Shown: in pieces, positions 1 through 7,034 of the stretch
How positions within the stretch are numbered: position 1 is the first letter of the stretch
Layout of the letters: every line of letters starts with the position of its first letter
Origin: Clostridia bacterium
Lineage (GTDB): Bacteria > Bacillota > Clostridia > Oscillospirales > Acutalibacteraceae
Reading direction: 5' to 3'
Length of the DNA: 13,330 nucleotides
NCBI GenBank assembly: GCA_017442445.1
Contig: JAFRZS010000291.1
Coordinates: forward strand, 1 to 13,330
Translations under genes and position numbers: made by a program
Notes under the pieces: model-generated
Seen by the model: only the letters and a program-made list of their open reading frames with translations
Database searches by the model: none
Told to the model about the DNA's origin: nothing

Positions 1-1059
1 ATGAAATACGAATTGACTCTTTCGTCAACAAACGGTTCACACATTCTTTACGGTGACAGTAAAGAAACGGCAACAACAATCGGTGACCACATGTTTACAA
101 GCCTGGACGCAGGAACAAAGGTTTATGTAAACGCAGTTCTGATTGAAGGTCAGGACAGAACATTTATGTACTGGAAGGATCAAAGAGGCAGAATAGTATC
201 GTATTCACCCGAATATGAATTTGTTCTTGAAGCTGACAGAGAGATGATTGCTGTATATTCAGAGGACAAAACATCAGGTTATCACACAGTTGTATTCGTT
301 GATACAATCCTCAAAACTGTAATTGATGAACAGCAGGTAGAAAACGGCAAAGGAGCAACCGCACCGACAATTGAACAAAAACACGGTGAATATACATTCC
401 TGAAATGGGATAAAACTTTTGATAATGTAACAGAAAGCTTTATCGTAAGTGCTGTATATGCCCTGAGTACAGAGTTGTTTACAATTACAACAGTTATAGA
501 CGGAGTATCAACAGAGGAAAAATACAGATACAATGCACCTGTAGTGCTGACAGTAAGCGATGAACAGCTGAACGGCAGAAATTTCGCAGGCTGGACAATA
601 GACGGCGAAACAGTTATCAGCTACAGCAGAACATACAAGTTCTATGCATACAAGGATATGACAGTAACTGCATTGTTTGTCGATAAGGAAGTAGAAGCAG
701 GAGCAACAGTAGTTCTCGTAACTGCAGTTAAAGAAAAAACAGACACAACATACAAGGCTGAGTTTATGGTAATAAGAGATGTACCTGAAAACTGTGTATT
801 CATCAGTTCAGGCTTATTACTGACACAGTCAGCAGAAATGGGAACAAACGAAAAGCTTACATTTGAGTCTGAAACAATTGAAGGTCAGACCGCGATAAGA
901 CTTTACAGAACAGTACATACAGATCCAAGCGGACAGTATCAGCTGACAGTAAAAACATCAGCAGGCAAAACCTTCTATGCAAGAGGCTTCTTGGTTTACA
1001 TGGACACAAACGGAAACATCATCACAGTTTATACAGATGTTCAATCTGTAACGGCATAA
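1..1059 (+). CDS. Repeat-containing surface protein, C-terminal part (InlB/Flg_new-like repeats)
   Basis: The visible 352 residues hold three copies of a beta-rich repeat at about residues 3-87, 97-154 and 160-227. Each has the hallmark of InlB B-repeat / Listeria-Bacteroides repeats: an aromatic-x-x-Trp core (FMYW 55-58, FLKW 133-136, FAGW 195-198) followed by a Phe/Tyr-rich strand ending in AVY or ALF. Residues 236-352 form a separate, probably beta-sandwich, C-terminal domain. There is no signal peptide, membrane segment or LPXTG motif, and the reading frame is open from the first base, so the ATG at 1 is probably an internal Met and the gene probably begins outside the window. Family members are usually secreted or surface proteins involved in adhesion or substrate binding. 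Thr and Ala codons strongly favour aca and gca. The gene ends at a hairpin shared with the convergent gene downstream. Confidence 0.7.
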   Translation: MKYELTLSSTNGSHILYGDSKETATTIGDHMFTSLDAGTKVYVNAVLIEGQDRTFMYWKDQRGRIVSYSPEYEFVLEADREMIAVYSEDKTSGYHTVVFVDTILKTVIDEQQVENGKGATAPTIEQKHGEYTFLKWDKTFDNVTESFIVSAVYALSTELFTITTVIDGVSTEEKYRYNAPVVLTVSDEQLNGRNFAGWTIDGETVISYSRTYKFYAYKDMTVTALFVDKEVEAGATVVLVTAVKEKTDTTYKAEFMVIRDVPENCVFISSGLLLTQSAEMGTNEKLTFESETIEGQTAIRLYRTVHTDPSGQYQLTVKTSAGKTFYARGFLVYMDTNGNIITVYTDVQSVTA

Positions 1060-1075
1060 AAACATAATTAAAAAG

Positions 1076-1110
1076 AGCTGTAAAAACAAGAGTTTTTACA
1101 GCTTCTTTTA
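1076..1110. terminator. Bidirectional intrinsic terminator between convergent genes
   Basis: A perfect 12-bp stem (1076-1087 with 1092-1103) closes on a 4-base loop. It is followed by a T-rich run on the plus strand (1104-1110) and by a T run on the minus strand (complement of 1074-1071). It lies exactly between the stop of the surface protein (1059) and the stop of the glycosidase-like gene (1111), so it can serve both. The arm core (agctgtaaaaac) recurs in other terminators of this window. Confidence 0.9.
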
Positions 1111-4100
1111 TTAAATTTCTATTTCTGCGACTGCGGTTTGGGTGAAGTCAATTGTGATTGTTTTGGCGATACCGTCTTTTGCGAGGGTGAAATTGACGAA
1201 ACCGTTACCCTGTACTTTTGCGATATTTTTGTTGATGCTTATAACCTCACCGTCTTCACTCAACGGCCATACTGCAAGGCTGTCTTTTACAACCGCTTTT
1301 GTCATTACACCGAACGGAAGTAAAACTTCATAAGCGTTATTGTCAACTCTGAGCTTTGCGTGTCTGATGCCTTCTCTGCCGTTATACCAGTCAACAGCAA
1401 GGAAATATACATGTGTACTGCCGTCTGCTTGTTTGTAAACGGCGGTGCCGACATCGTTACCTGTTTCAGCCCACACATTTTCTGATTGTGTGGCTTTTTT
1501 GATTTCAGCTTCAACAAGGTTTTTGTAGATATCACATATTGATTCATGTGCGGGATAAACTTTTGTGTTAAAGAGAATTACTTCACCTTTGCCGATTTTA
1601 TATTTCATAACAAGCGGTGATCCGTCAGCGGTTGTTTCAAGAACTTCGTCGCAGGGCGTGGGATTCAGGCAGATATTATCTTTGAATTCCGGGGTGCCTT
1701 CTGCGAATGAAAATGCGTGATTTTCAAAAGTCATATCAAAGTTGCGGATTTTTTCGTAGTCCGTAGTATTTGTAAGATGTGCTCGTGTAAGAATTATTTT
1801 ACCGCCTTGCTTTACATAATCAAGAAGCTTTTCAGATTCTTCACTTTCGCACATATTGTAACCTGCAAAAACAAGGAGCTTGTAAGCACTGAACTTTTCA
1901 ACAGTGCTTTCAATCGGAACAACATCTGCGTTGCCTTCGGGCGTACCTGTGAAGTAGCCGACAGGTTTTTTGCAATCCTTGAGACCGTGGCGGTAAAGCA
2001 CTTCCTGAGGTCTTGAAAGAGGGTAAATGATCTTCAGAAGCTCATGCCAACTTATCTCAGCGCAGGTAGAGGGAGTTTGTTCCCAACCCCACATATTATC
2101 AAGAGCAAAGAGAGTGAAGCCGTCGTGTTTGCCGTTTACAAAGGCAAACGGAGTATAAAATTCACCTGAACGGGTATGGGTTTTTATATAGTTATAAAAA
2201 TCCTGATGTTGCTTTAAGTGTTCCTTACAAGCTTCTGTGAATCTGTGGGGATGAAGGAAATATTCTTCCATTCGCCAAAGACCTTCTTCTGTGTTGATGT
2301 CCGTAACACCGAGCATATAAGAGAGGTAAAGTGCAAGGCGGTAACGGTCAGAATGCTGAATATCATCAAAGGGTGAAGATGACCATTGAAGCGCATGGTG
2401 AACACCGAAAGAATCCATGTCGTTAGCTTTACAGAAACCGCGTAAAAATGCCATCTGAGGTTCAAATGTAGAATACATAGTTTCTGCACCGACCCAATCG
2501 TAACCTGCATTCTTAAATGCTTTGAAGAGGACACTGGGACCTGTGTGTCGGGTTTCGCCGTTCGTGATTGCTCTTAACTGGTCAGAAGTGTATTTCTCGG
2601 CAAATTTCATATCACGGGGATAATCTTTATTGATATAGCGCTTCAGAACTTCGCCGTCATTGATGTAGCTTGCAGGACTGAATCTGCAATTTGAATGTTC
2701 GGGGTCTTCGTTAAAAGCCATAAGACACAAGTCGTGCCATTGTTCTTCTGCAGGATCGTTTTTAACGCCTCTCTGCCACCAGTAAAAGATTGCGCCGTCA
2801 TTTTCATGTGCCTGTCGGCCTAAATATCCTTCGCTCTCTAAAAGCTCATCACCCGGATTTGCGTTAAGACCGGGTAACTCACGGCCGTCGCAGATGATGA
2901 CATATTTCATACCGAGTTCATTAAGAACTTTTATAAAAGGCTTCCAGCATTCGTGGTTGATAATTTTTGTTCCGCACCAACGGTAGATAGGACGGAAAGT
3001 CAAAAAGTTTCCGATGTTATTTGAAACATACCAGGCAAGAAATTCCATCATATAATCAAGGTCCTGAGCGATGTAAACCATATCGCCCGTACCTGCAATA
3101 ACATTATCGTTTTCTTTTATGACGATTCTGTCAATATTGCCGTTTATAACTGTTTTGTCGCAAATGATTTTAAACTCGGCATTACTGCAAGGATTTTTAC
3201 AATCTATTGAAATTCCGTGATAACCTGCTTCGTCAAAAATATATTCTGTCTTACCGCTTAAGTTTTCGTTAAGATAATCAAGCTTCAGAGTGCAGGGCTT
3301 GTTTATATTAAGCAAAACATAAGCTTTGCCGTTTGCGACACCTACATTTGAAGTGCTGATAATACTTACAGGAGCATCAGGCTGTTCAATGATACCTAAT
3401 TCCTTAATGCAATAGGGAAGTGTATCGTGATAATCTGAAATAAGTTTTATTTCAAGCTTATTGTTTTCTTTAAGATGCTTTTTCGGTAGAGCGATTTCCC
3501 ATTCACTGCAAGTATGACAGCGTTCAAAAACCTCGTCACAAAAAATTGTTTCGCCGTTTAATTTAACCTCAAATTCAGGCCATTCTTTACGGCTTAAATA
3601 CTGTGCTGTCCACTCAAATTTTTCTCTGTCCGTAACAGTTGGCGCAAAGTCAGGCAAAAGGTTCTGGTTTTCTCCAAACAAAATGGGTCTCTCTACCCAT
3701 ACTTTTCCACTATAAGATTTACCCTCAACAAATACACATACATTGGCGGTATCGAACGGAATTTCAATATCTCGTGCAAGCTTCTGCCAATCATAAGTTC
3801 CTTCGGGGATGTTGATTATATAAGTTTTGTCGGGTGAAGCATGAACACTGTGACGGCTGACACCGTCTTTTTTTAGACGCACATCGACTCGCATTCTCAA
3901 AAATCCGTTGTCGGAAATTCTGAGATTTTCAGCCTTTACGGAAAGACCGGATTTCCACTGTTCAGGCACAATCGCCATTCCGAGATATGAAAGCACGGGT
4001 CTCCATAAGACTTTTTTATAAACGCGTTTTATGTAATTCTTTTCAGTCTTGCAAGATAAATCAAGGCAGAAATGATCCTGATTTGCATTTTCACTATCAA

Positions 4101-4308
4101 GCGCATCAGTTATAAGTCTGTAAATCTGAGGGTTATCGGGCTCGTTTTTCCACATGTAATACATAGCAGTTTCGCCGATGACAAAAAGACGGTATTTTTT
4201 ATCTTCTTCAAGCTCTGCAGAAAAATTAAATTCTGCAGTTTTTTGCGGTCGGATTGTTACTCCGTTCTCGTAATCTTCATAAAATTTTATGTAATTTTCA
4301 AAACTCAT
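1111..4308 (-). CDS. Large cytoplasmic glycoside hydrolase-like protein with a GATase-like C-terminal domain
   Basis: This 1065-residue protein has no signal peptide or membrane segment, so it should act in the cytoplasm. Residues 1-300 look like beta-sandwich modules rich in Trp and Tyr. Residues 410-735 have the texture of a TIM-barrel glycosidase, with candidate acid residues Glu609 (GAET) and Glu674/675 (NTEEG); these assignments are guesses from context. Residues 800-935 resemble the Rossmann-like class I glutamine-amidotransferase/beta-galactosidase trimerisation fold, for example LLVFAGYNM at 811-819 and GGKIILTRAH at 835-844. That order (barrel, then GATase-like, then small beta domain) is typical of GH42-like enzymes; a relative of poorly characterised polysaccharide hydrolases such as GH150 is another possibility. 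I do not recognise a specific substrate. The gene has its own promoter and is monocistronic, ending at a bidirectional terminator. Confidence 0.6.
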   Translation of the reverse strand: MSFENYIKFYEDYENGVTIRPQKTAEFNFSAELEEDKKYRLFVIGETAMYYMWKNEPDNPQIYRLITDALDSENANQDHFCLDLSCKTEKNYIKRVYKKVLWRPVLSYLGMAIVPEQWKSGLSVKAENLRISDNGFLRMRVDVRLKKDGVSRHSVHASPDKTYIINIPEGTYDWQKLARDIEIPFDTANVCVFVEGKSYSGKVWVERPILFGENQNLLPDFAPTVTDREKFEWTAQYLSRKEWPEFEVKLNGETIFCDEVFERCHTCSEWEIALPKKHLKENNKLEIKLISDYHDTLPYCIKELGIIEQPDAPVSIISTSNVGVANGKAYVLLNINKPCTLKLDYLNENLSGKTEYIFDEAGYHGISIDCKNPCSNAEFKIICDKTVINGNIDRIVIKENDNVIAGTGDMVYIAQDLDYMMEFLAWYVSNNIGNFLTFRPIYRWCGTKIINHECWKPFIKVLNELGMKYVIICDGRELPGLNANPGDELLESEGYLGRQAHENDGAIFYWWQRGVKNDPAEEQWHDLCLMAFNEDPEHSNCRFSPASYINDGEVLKRYINKDYPRDMKFAEKYTSDQLRAITNGETRHTGPSVLFKAFKNAGYDWVGAETMYSTFEPQMAFLRGFCKANDMDSFGVHHALQWSSSPFDDIQHSDRYRLALYLSYMLGVTDINTEEGLWRMEEYFLHPHRFTEACKEHLKQHQDFYNYIKTHTRSGEFYTPFAFVNGKHDGFTLFALDNMWGWEQTPSTCAEISWHELLKIIYPLSRPQEVLYRHGLKDCKKPVGYFTGTPEGNADVVPIESTVEKFSAYKLLVFAGYNMCESEESEKLLDYVKQGGKIILTRAHLTNTTDYEKIRNFDMTFENHAFSFAEGTPEFKDNICLNPTPCDEVLETTADGSPLVMKYKIGKGEVILFNTKVYPAHESICDIYKNLVEAEIKKATQSENVWAETGNDVGTAVYKQADGSTHVYFLAVDWYNGREGIRHAKLRVDNNAYEVLLPFGVMTKAVVKDSLAVWPLSEDGEVISINKNIAKVQGNGFVNFTLAKDGIAKTITIDFTQTAVAEIEI

Positions 4309-4343
4309 TTAGGCACACATCCTTTGAGTTATATTTTGGGTAA

Positions 4344-4372
4344 ATCATAACACAACTGAAGTGTTTTTGCAA
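4344..4372 (-). promoter_or_regulatory. Sigma-A-type promoter of the glycosidase-like gene
   Basis: Read on the minus strand: -35 TTGCAA (4367-4372), 17-bp spacer, -10 TATGAT (4344-4349). The predicted start lies near 4337, giving a short leader before the ATG at 4308. An AAAGGA ribosome-binding element (4320-4325 region on the opposite strand) lies somewhat far upstream of that ATG. Confidence 0.75.
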
Positions 4373-4398
4373 TAAAAGAATATATGAGAGTATTGCAA
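4367..4398. repeat. Inverted repeat linking two divergent -35 elements
   Basis: TTGCAATA (4367-4374) and TATTGCAA (4391-4398) form a perfect 8-bp inverted repeat separated by 16 bases. Each arm contains the -35 hexamer of one of the two divergent promoters. It may be an operator for coordinated control, or simply two similar -35 boxes, since TTGCAA is itself palindromic. Confidence 0.6.
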
Positions 4399-4421
4399 TC
4401 TTTAAAAGGAATGTATATAAT
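4393..4421 (+). promoter_or_regulatory. Sigma-A-type promoter of the ABM / ACT-MBL operon
   Basis: -35 TTGCAA (4393-4398), 17-bp spacer, consensus -10 TATAAT (4416-4421). The predicted start is near 4428, immediately before a very strong Shine-Dalgarno (aggaggaggt, 4431-4440), so the leader is only about 20 bases. It drives the 4447-4734 gene and probably the downstream 4806-6242 gene, since no convincing promoter lies between them. Confidence 0.85.
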
Positions 4422-4446
4422 TGATTAAAAAGGAGGAGGTTTTTAT

Positions 4447-4734
4447 ATGTACACAATATATGTAAAATTTGAATGTCTTGATAATAAGCGTGAGGCATTT
4501 ATTCAGAAGGTAAAAGATACTGGCGTTTTAGATGCAATAAGAAAAGAAGACGGTTGCATAAAATATGATTATTATTTGTCAGAAAAAGATGCAAATGAAC
4601 TGCTCCTGATTGAACAGTGGGAAACAAAGAAGCATCAGCAGATTCATATTGAACAACCGCACATGGCACTTTTGAGAGAATTTAAAGATGACTACATCAC
4701 AAATACATTTCTCGGTGAAATTGAGCTAAAGTAA
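4447..4734 (+). CDS. ABM-domain protein, putative quinol monooxygenase (YgiN-like)
   Basis: The whole 95-residue protein matches the antibiotic biosynthesis monooxygenase (ABM) fold, a dimeric alpha-beta barrel. It has an opening strand (residues 2-10), a helix, an edge-strand region with GCIKYDYY (37-44), the LLLIEQWE strand (52-59), and a helix bearing H67 and H72 (HIEQPH), the conserved His region of the family. Length is normal for a single-domain ABM protein. Members act on quinols or polyketides with O2, degrade haem, or have no known substrate; specific activity cannot be assigned here. The start is fixed by an exceptionally strong Shine-Dalgarno six bases upstream. It is first in an operon with the ACT-MBL gene, 71 bases before that gene's start, which suggests a shared metabolite. 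Confidence 0.8.
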   Translation: MYTIYVKFECLDNKREAFIQKVKDTGVLDAIRKEDGCIKYDYYLSEKDANELLLIEQWETKKHQQIHIEQPHMALLREFKDDYITNTFLGEIELK

Positions 4735-4791
4735 TAACAACAAAGTGATGTGAAAAATGCGAATTTTTACCGGAATTATAACTGATGCTTC

Positions 4792-4797
4792 GGGGAG
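4792..4797 (+). promoter_or_regulatory. Ribosome-binding site that sets the ACT-MBL start at 4806
   Basis: GGGGAG lies eight bases before the ATG at 4806. The earlier in-frame ATG at 4785 has no Shine-Dalgarno and would add seven residues that do not belong to the ACT fold, so 4806 is preferred. Confidence 0.75.
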
Positions 4798-4805
4798 TGG
4801 AAACA

Positions 4806-6242
4806 ATGAAAAAAACTTATGTAACATCAATGCCTAATCACATAGGTGCATTTTTAAAAGCCAGTAAATGTTTTTCTGCATTGGGTATTAATATTACACG
4901 TGTAAGTTACAACAAAGCTGTAGATTCTCACACGTTGTTCATTGATGCAGAGGGTACAAAAGAACAACTGGAAAAAGCTGATGCGATGTTGAGAGAAATC
5001 GGTTATCTGCAAAACAATGCCAATAAATCAAATATAGTCCTGCTTGAATTTTGCCTGAAGGATGTGCCCGGAAGTGTTACAGATGTTTTGACATTGATTG
5101 ATAGCTTTAATTTTAATATTTCTTATATAAGTTCTCAGGAAAACGGAACAGATTATCAGTTTTTTAAAATGGGATTATATGTTGATGATGCTCAAAAAAT
5201 TTCAAACTTTTTAAATGAAGTAGAGAAGATATGTAAGGTGCGAATGATTGATTATAATCATTCAGAAAAAGTGTATGATAACAGTATTTTTTATTATACG
5301 TATGTTATGGGTTTAAAACAGCTGATGGGGTTATCGGAGAAGTGCGGCAACGAGCTTTTAGTACCCGTAAATCTCGCGATGCAGACATTGGATGAACAAG
5401 GCTTATCTCCGTACCGCACATTTGACAGCATAAATAAGTTTGCGGAGCTTCTCGGTAATGCTAAGGGTGAAAATTTTTCGCCTCGCATTACAACGCATAA
5501 TGTTACAGAAAATACTGAAATTACAGTAATAGAGCCGCCTTGCGGCAGTAACTGCATCATAATAAAAAGTAACGGCAAATATTTATTCGTTGATAGCGGA
5601 TATGCTTGTTACAAGGAAGAAATGCTGAGAATTATAGAAAAAATAATTCCTGATTTTAAGGACATTGAAAAACGCATTCTTGTTACACACGCAGATGTGG
5701 ACCATTGTGGTCTTTTGCCTTTGTTTGATGAAATTATTGCATCAGAAAAAACCGCAAAATGCCTGACAAATGAATATCTTGGCAAAAACGGATATCGCGA
5801 AGAAAATCCGTTGCATAAGCCGTATATTGATATTTGTAAAATACTTACATCCTACGAACCTGTCAATCCCGAAAAAATTAAAGTACAATGGCTGAATTCT
5901 CAGAACGGCACACAACCTCTTACTCAGATAGGATTTTTTGATTTTGAAGATTTGCATTTTGAAGTGTATGAAGGTAAAGGCGGTCATCTTCCGGGAGAAA
6001 TTGTACTTATTGATTATACGAATCATATTGCATTTACCGGTGATATTTATATCAATATGCATGGACTGACTCCCGAGCAGGCACAGTATAACCGTTATGC
6101 ACCGATTTTAATGACCTCAGTTGATACAGATACTAAGCTTTGTTTTGAAGAAAGAAAAGCTATTTTACAAAGACTTGGTGTCGGAGACTGGAAAATATTC
6201 GGTTCTCATGGAGCAAAAAAAGATTATTCCGTAAATATATAG
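4806..6242 (+). CDS. Tandem ACT-domain / metallo-beta-lactamase-fold protein with HxDxDH motif
   Basis: From the ATG at 4806 the protein has 478 residues. Residues 3-66 and 77-148 are two ACT domains (small-ligand sensors, often for amino acids), the second with the typical DVPGSVTDVL turn-helix at 86-95. A linker leads to a metallo-beta-lactamase (MBL) fold from about 240: strand CIIIKSNGKYLFVDSG (250-265), metal motif H295-A-D297-V-D299-H300, third His H394 (GGHLPGE), bridging Asp D413 (FTGD) and final His H468 (GSHG). The usual HxHxDH is changed to HxDxDH. In flavodiiron proteins the same position is acidic (HxExDH) and the site binds two irons, so an iron-type site is possible here; a zinc site is not excluded. 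No flavodoxin or rubredoxin domain is present. The ACT pair presumably senses a metabolite and regulates the hydrolase or oxidoreductase. Substrate unknown. Confidence 0.75.
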   Translation: MKKTYVTSMPNHIGAFLKASKCFSALGINITRVSYNKAVDSHTLFIDAEGTKEQLEKADAMLREIGYLQNNANKSNIVLLEFCLKDVPGSVTDVLTLIDSFNFNISYISSQENGTDYQFFKMGLYVDDAQKISNFLNEVEKICKVRMIDYNHSEKVYDNSIFYYTYVMGLKQLMGLSEKCGNELLVPVNLAMQTLDEQGLSPYRTFDSINKFAELLGNAKGENFSPRITTHNVTENTEITVIEPPCGSNCIIIKSNGKYLFVDSGYACYKEEMLRIIEKIIPDFKDIEKRILVTHADVDHCGLLPLFDEIIASEKTAKCLTNEYLGKNGYREENPLHKPYIDICKILTSYEPVNPEKIKVQWLNSQNGTQPLTQIGFFDFEDLHFEVYEGKGGHLPGEIVLIDYTNHIAFTGDIYINMHGLTPEQAQYNRYAPILMTSVDTDTKLCFEERKAILQRLGVGDWKIFGSHGAKKDYSVNI

Positions 6243-6277
6243 AGACTGAAAAACTCATGTTTTTTAAGTCTTCTTTA
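6243..6277 (+). terminator. Imperfect intrinsic terminator, first of a tandem pair
   Basis: Arms agact-gaaaaac (from 6243) and gttttt-taagtct (to 6271) form an imperfect hairpin followed by a T-rich tail. It starts at the stop codon of the ACT-MBL gene (6242). It looks like a degenerate version of the perfect hairpin 30 bases downstream. Confidence 0.65.
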
Positions 6278-6300
6278 TAGGGAATAAGGAAAAAGATACA

Positions 6301-6340
6301 AGAGGCTGTAAAAAACTTTTGTTTTTTACAGCCTCTTTTC
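6301..6340 (+). terminator. Strong intrinsic terminator, second of a tandem pair
   Basis: A perfect 16-bp stem (6301-6316 with 6321-6336) with a TTTT loop and a T run at 6336-6339. It separates the ACT-MBL operon from the promoter of the HTH-desulfoferrodoxin gene and indicates they are independent transcription units. Confidence 0.9.
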
Positions 6341-6353
6341 CACGCAAAGTAGG

Positions 6354-6382
6354 TTGCGGGATTTTGTGTTGTACTTTATAAT
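6354..6382 (+). promoter_or_regulatory. Promoter of the HTH-desulfoferrodoxin gene
   Basis: -35 TTGCGG (6354-6359), 17-bp spacer, consensus -10 TATAAT (6377-6382). The predicted start is near 6389, directly before the ribosome-binding site GGGGAG (6394-6399) and the ATG at 6406, so the leader is under 20 bases. I see no clear operator palindrome. Confidence 0.75.
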
Positions 6383-6405
6383 ATTTTCAGAGAGGGGAGA
6401 TAGGA

Positions 6406-6990
6406 ATGGACAATTATATAACAGGTGCGACAATCAAACGCTTGCGTGAAGCGAAGGGAATAACACAGACTCAACTAGCCGAGCAGATTGGTGTCAGCAG
6501 TAAGGCTGTATCAAAATGGGAAACAGCAAAAGGATTGCCTGACATAACTTTAATTGAACCTCTTTCGGTTGCTCTCGGAGTTTCCGTTATGGAGCTTATG
6601 TCGGGTGATACAATTATAAACAAAAATATTTCCTCAAATATGTTGCGCTCAAAGTTTTATGTCTGTCCCGTTTGCAATAATATAATTCATACAATGGGTG
6701 ATGCCGTAATCAGTTGTTGCGGAATTGCTTTGCCACCTTTGGAAGCGGAAGATACAGACGAAGACCACGAAATTATCATTGAAAAAGTCGAAGATGAAAG
6801 TTTTATAACTATAAATCACGATATGACTAAAGACCACTTTATCTCATTTATTGCTCATATAACTCTTGATAAAATTCAGCTTGTAAAATTATATCCCGAA
6901 GGAAATGCAGAAACTCGTTTCAATCTCCGAGGCAGAGGATATCTATATATCTACTGTAACAAACACGGGTTGTTTAAAAAGAAGATATGA
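6406..6990 (+). CDS. XRE-type helix-turn-helix fused to desulfoferrodoxin (2Fe superoxide reductase)
   Basis: Residues 7-62 are a Cro/CI-type helix-turn-helix (recognition helix near SSKAVSKWE, 31-39). From residue 84 the protein follows desulfoferrodoxin. A desulforedoxin-like site has C87, C90, C104 and C105 (CPVC...CC). A superoxide reductase domain has H121, H138, H144, C184 and H187 (CNKHG), which match in order and spacing the five Fe ligands of the catalytic centre (His49, 69, 75, Cys116, His119 of Desulfovibrio/Desulfoarculus enzymes). All nine metal ligands are therefore present. The catalytic-loop Glu-Lys-His is Glu119-Asp120-His121 here, so the conserved Lys is lost. HTH-Dx-SOR fusions are a known but little-studied SOR class. 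It could be a superoxide/O2-responsive regulator, a scavenger, or both; DNA targets are unknown. It is monocistronic with its own promoter. Confidence 0.85.
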   Translation: MDNYITGATIKRLREAKGITQTQLAEQIGVSSKAVSKWETAKGLPDITLIEPLSVALGVSVMELMSGDTIINKNISSNMLRSKFYVCPVCNNIIHTMGDAVISCCGIALPPLEAEDTDEDHEIIIEKVEDESFITINHDMTKDHFISFIAHITLDKIQLVKLYPEGNAETRFNLRGRGYLYIYCNKHGLFKKKI

Positions 6991-7000
6991 TTATAAAAAT

Positions 7001-7028
7001 TCAGGAGCCGTAATCTTACGGCTCCTGA
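7001..7028. terminator. Terminator between convergent genes, stronger on the minus strand
   Basis: A 13-base arm (7001-7013) pairs perfectly with 7016-7028. The GC-rich core (aggagccg) is followed on the minus strand by a T run (complement of 7000-6996). The plus-strand tail is poor in T, so it mainly serves the minus-strand gene ending at 7035, though it may also stop transcripts of the HTH-desulfoferrodoxin gene. Confidence 0.85.
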
Positions 7029-7034
7029 TTGCTG

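Noticed and set aside
1717..2016. 99-codon open frame on the plus strand
   Set aside because: Antisense to the glycosidase-like gene, without promoter, ribosome-binding site or known domain.
2214..2534. 106-codon open frame on the minus strand
   Set aside because: Out-of-frame shadow of the glycosidase-like gene; no initiation signals.
4750..4770. Hairpin in the gap between the ABM and ACT-MBL genes
   Set aside because: The stem is AT-rich with a mismatch and a wobble pair and no T run follows, so it is unlikely to be a terminator; the two genes are treated as one operon.
4785..4805. Start of the ACT-MBL protein at 4785
   Set aside because: No Shine-Dalgarno precedes it, while GGGGAG sits at proper spacing before the ATG at 4806.
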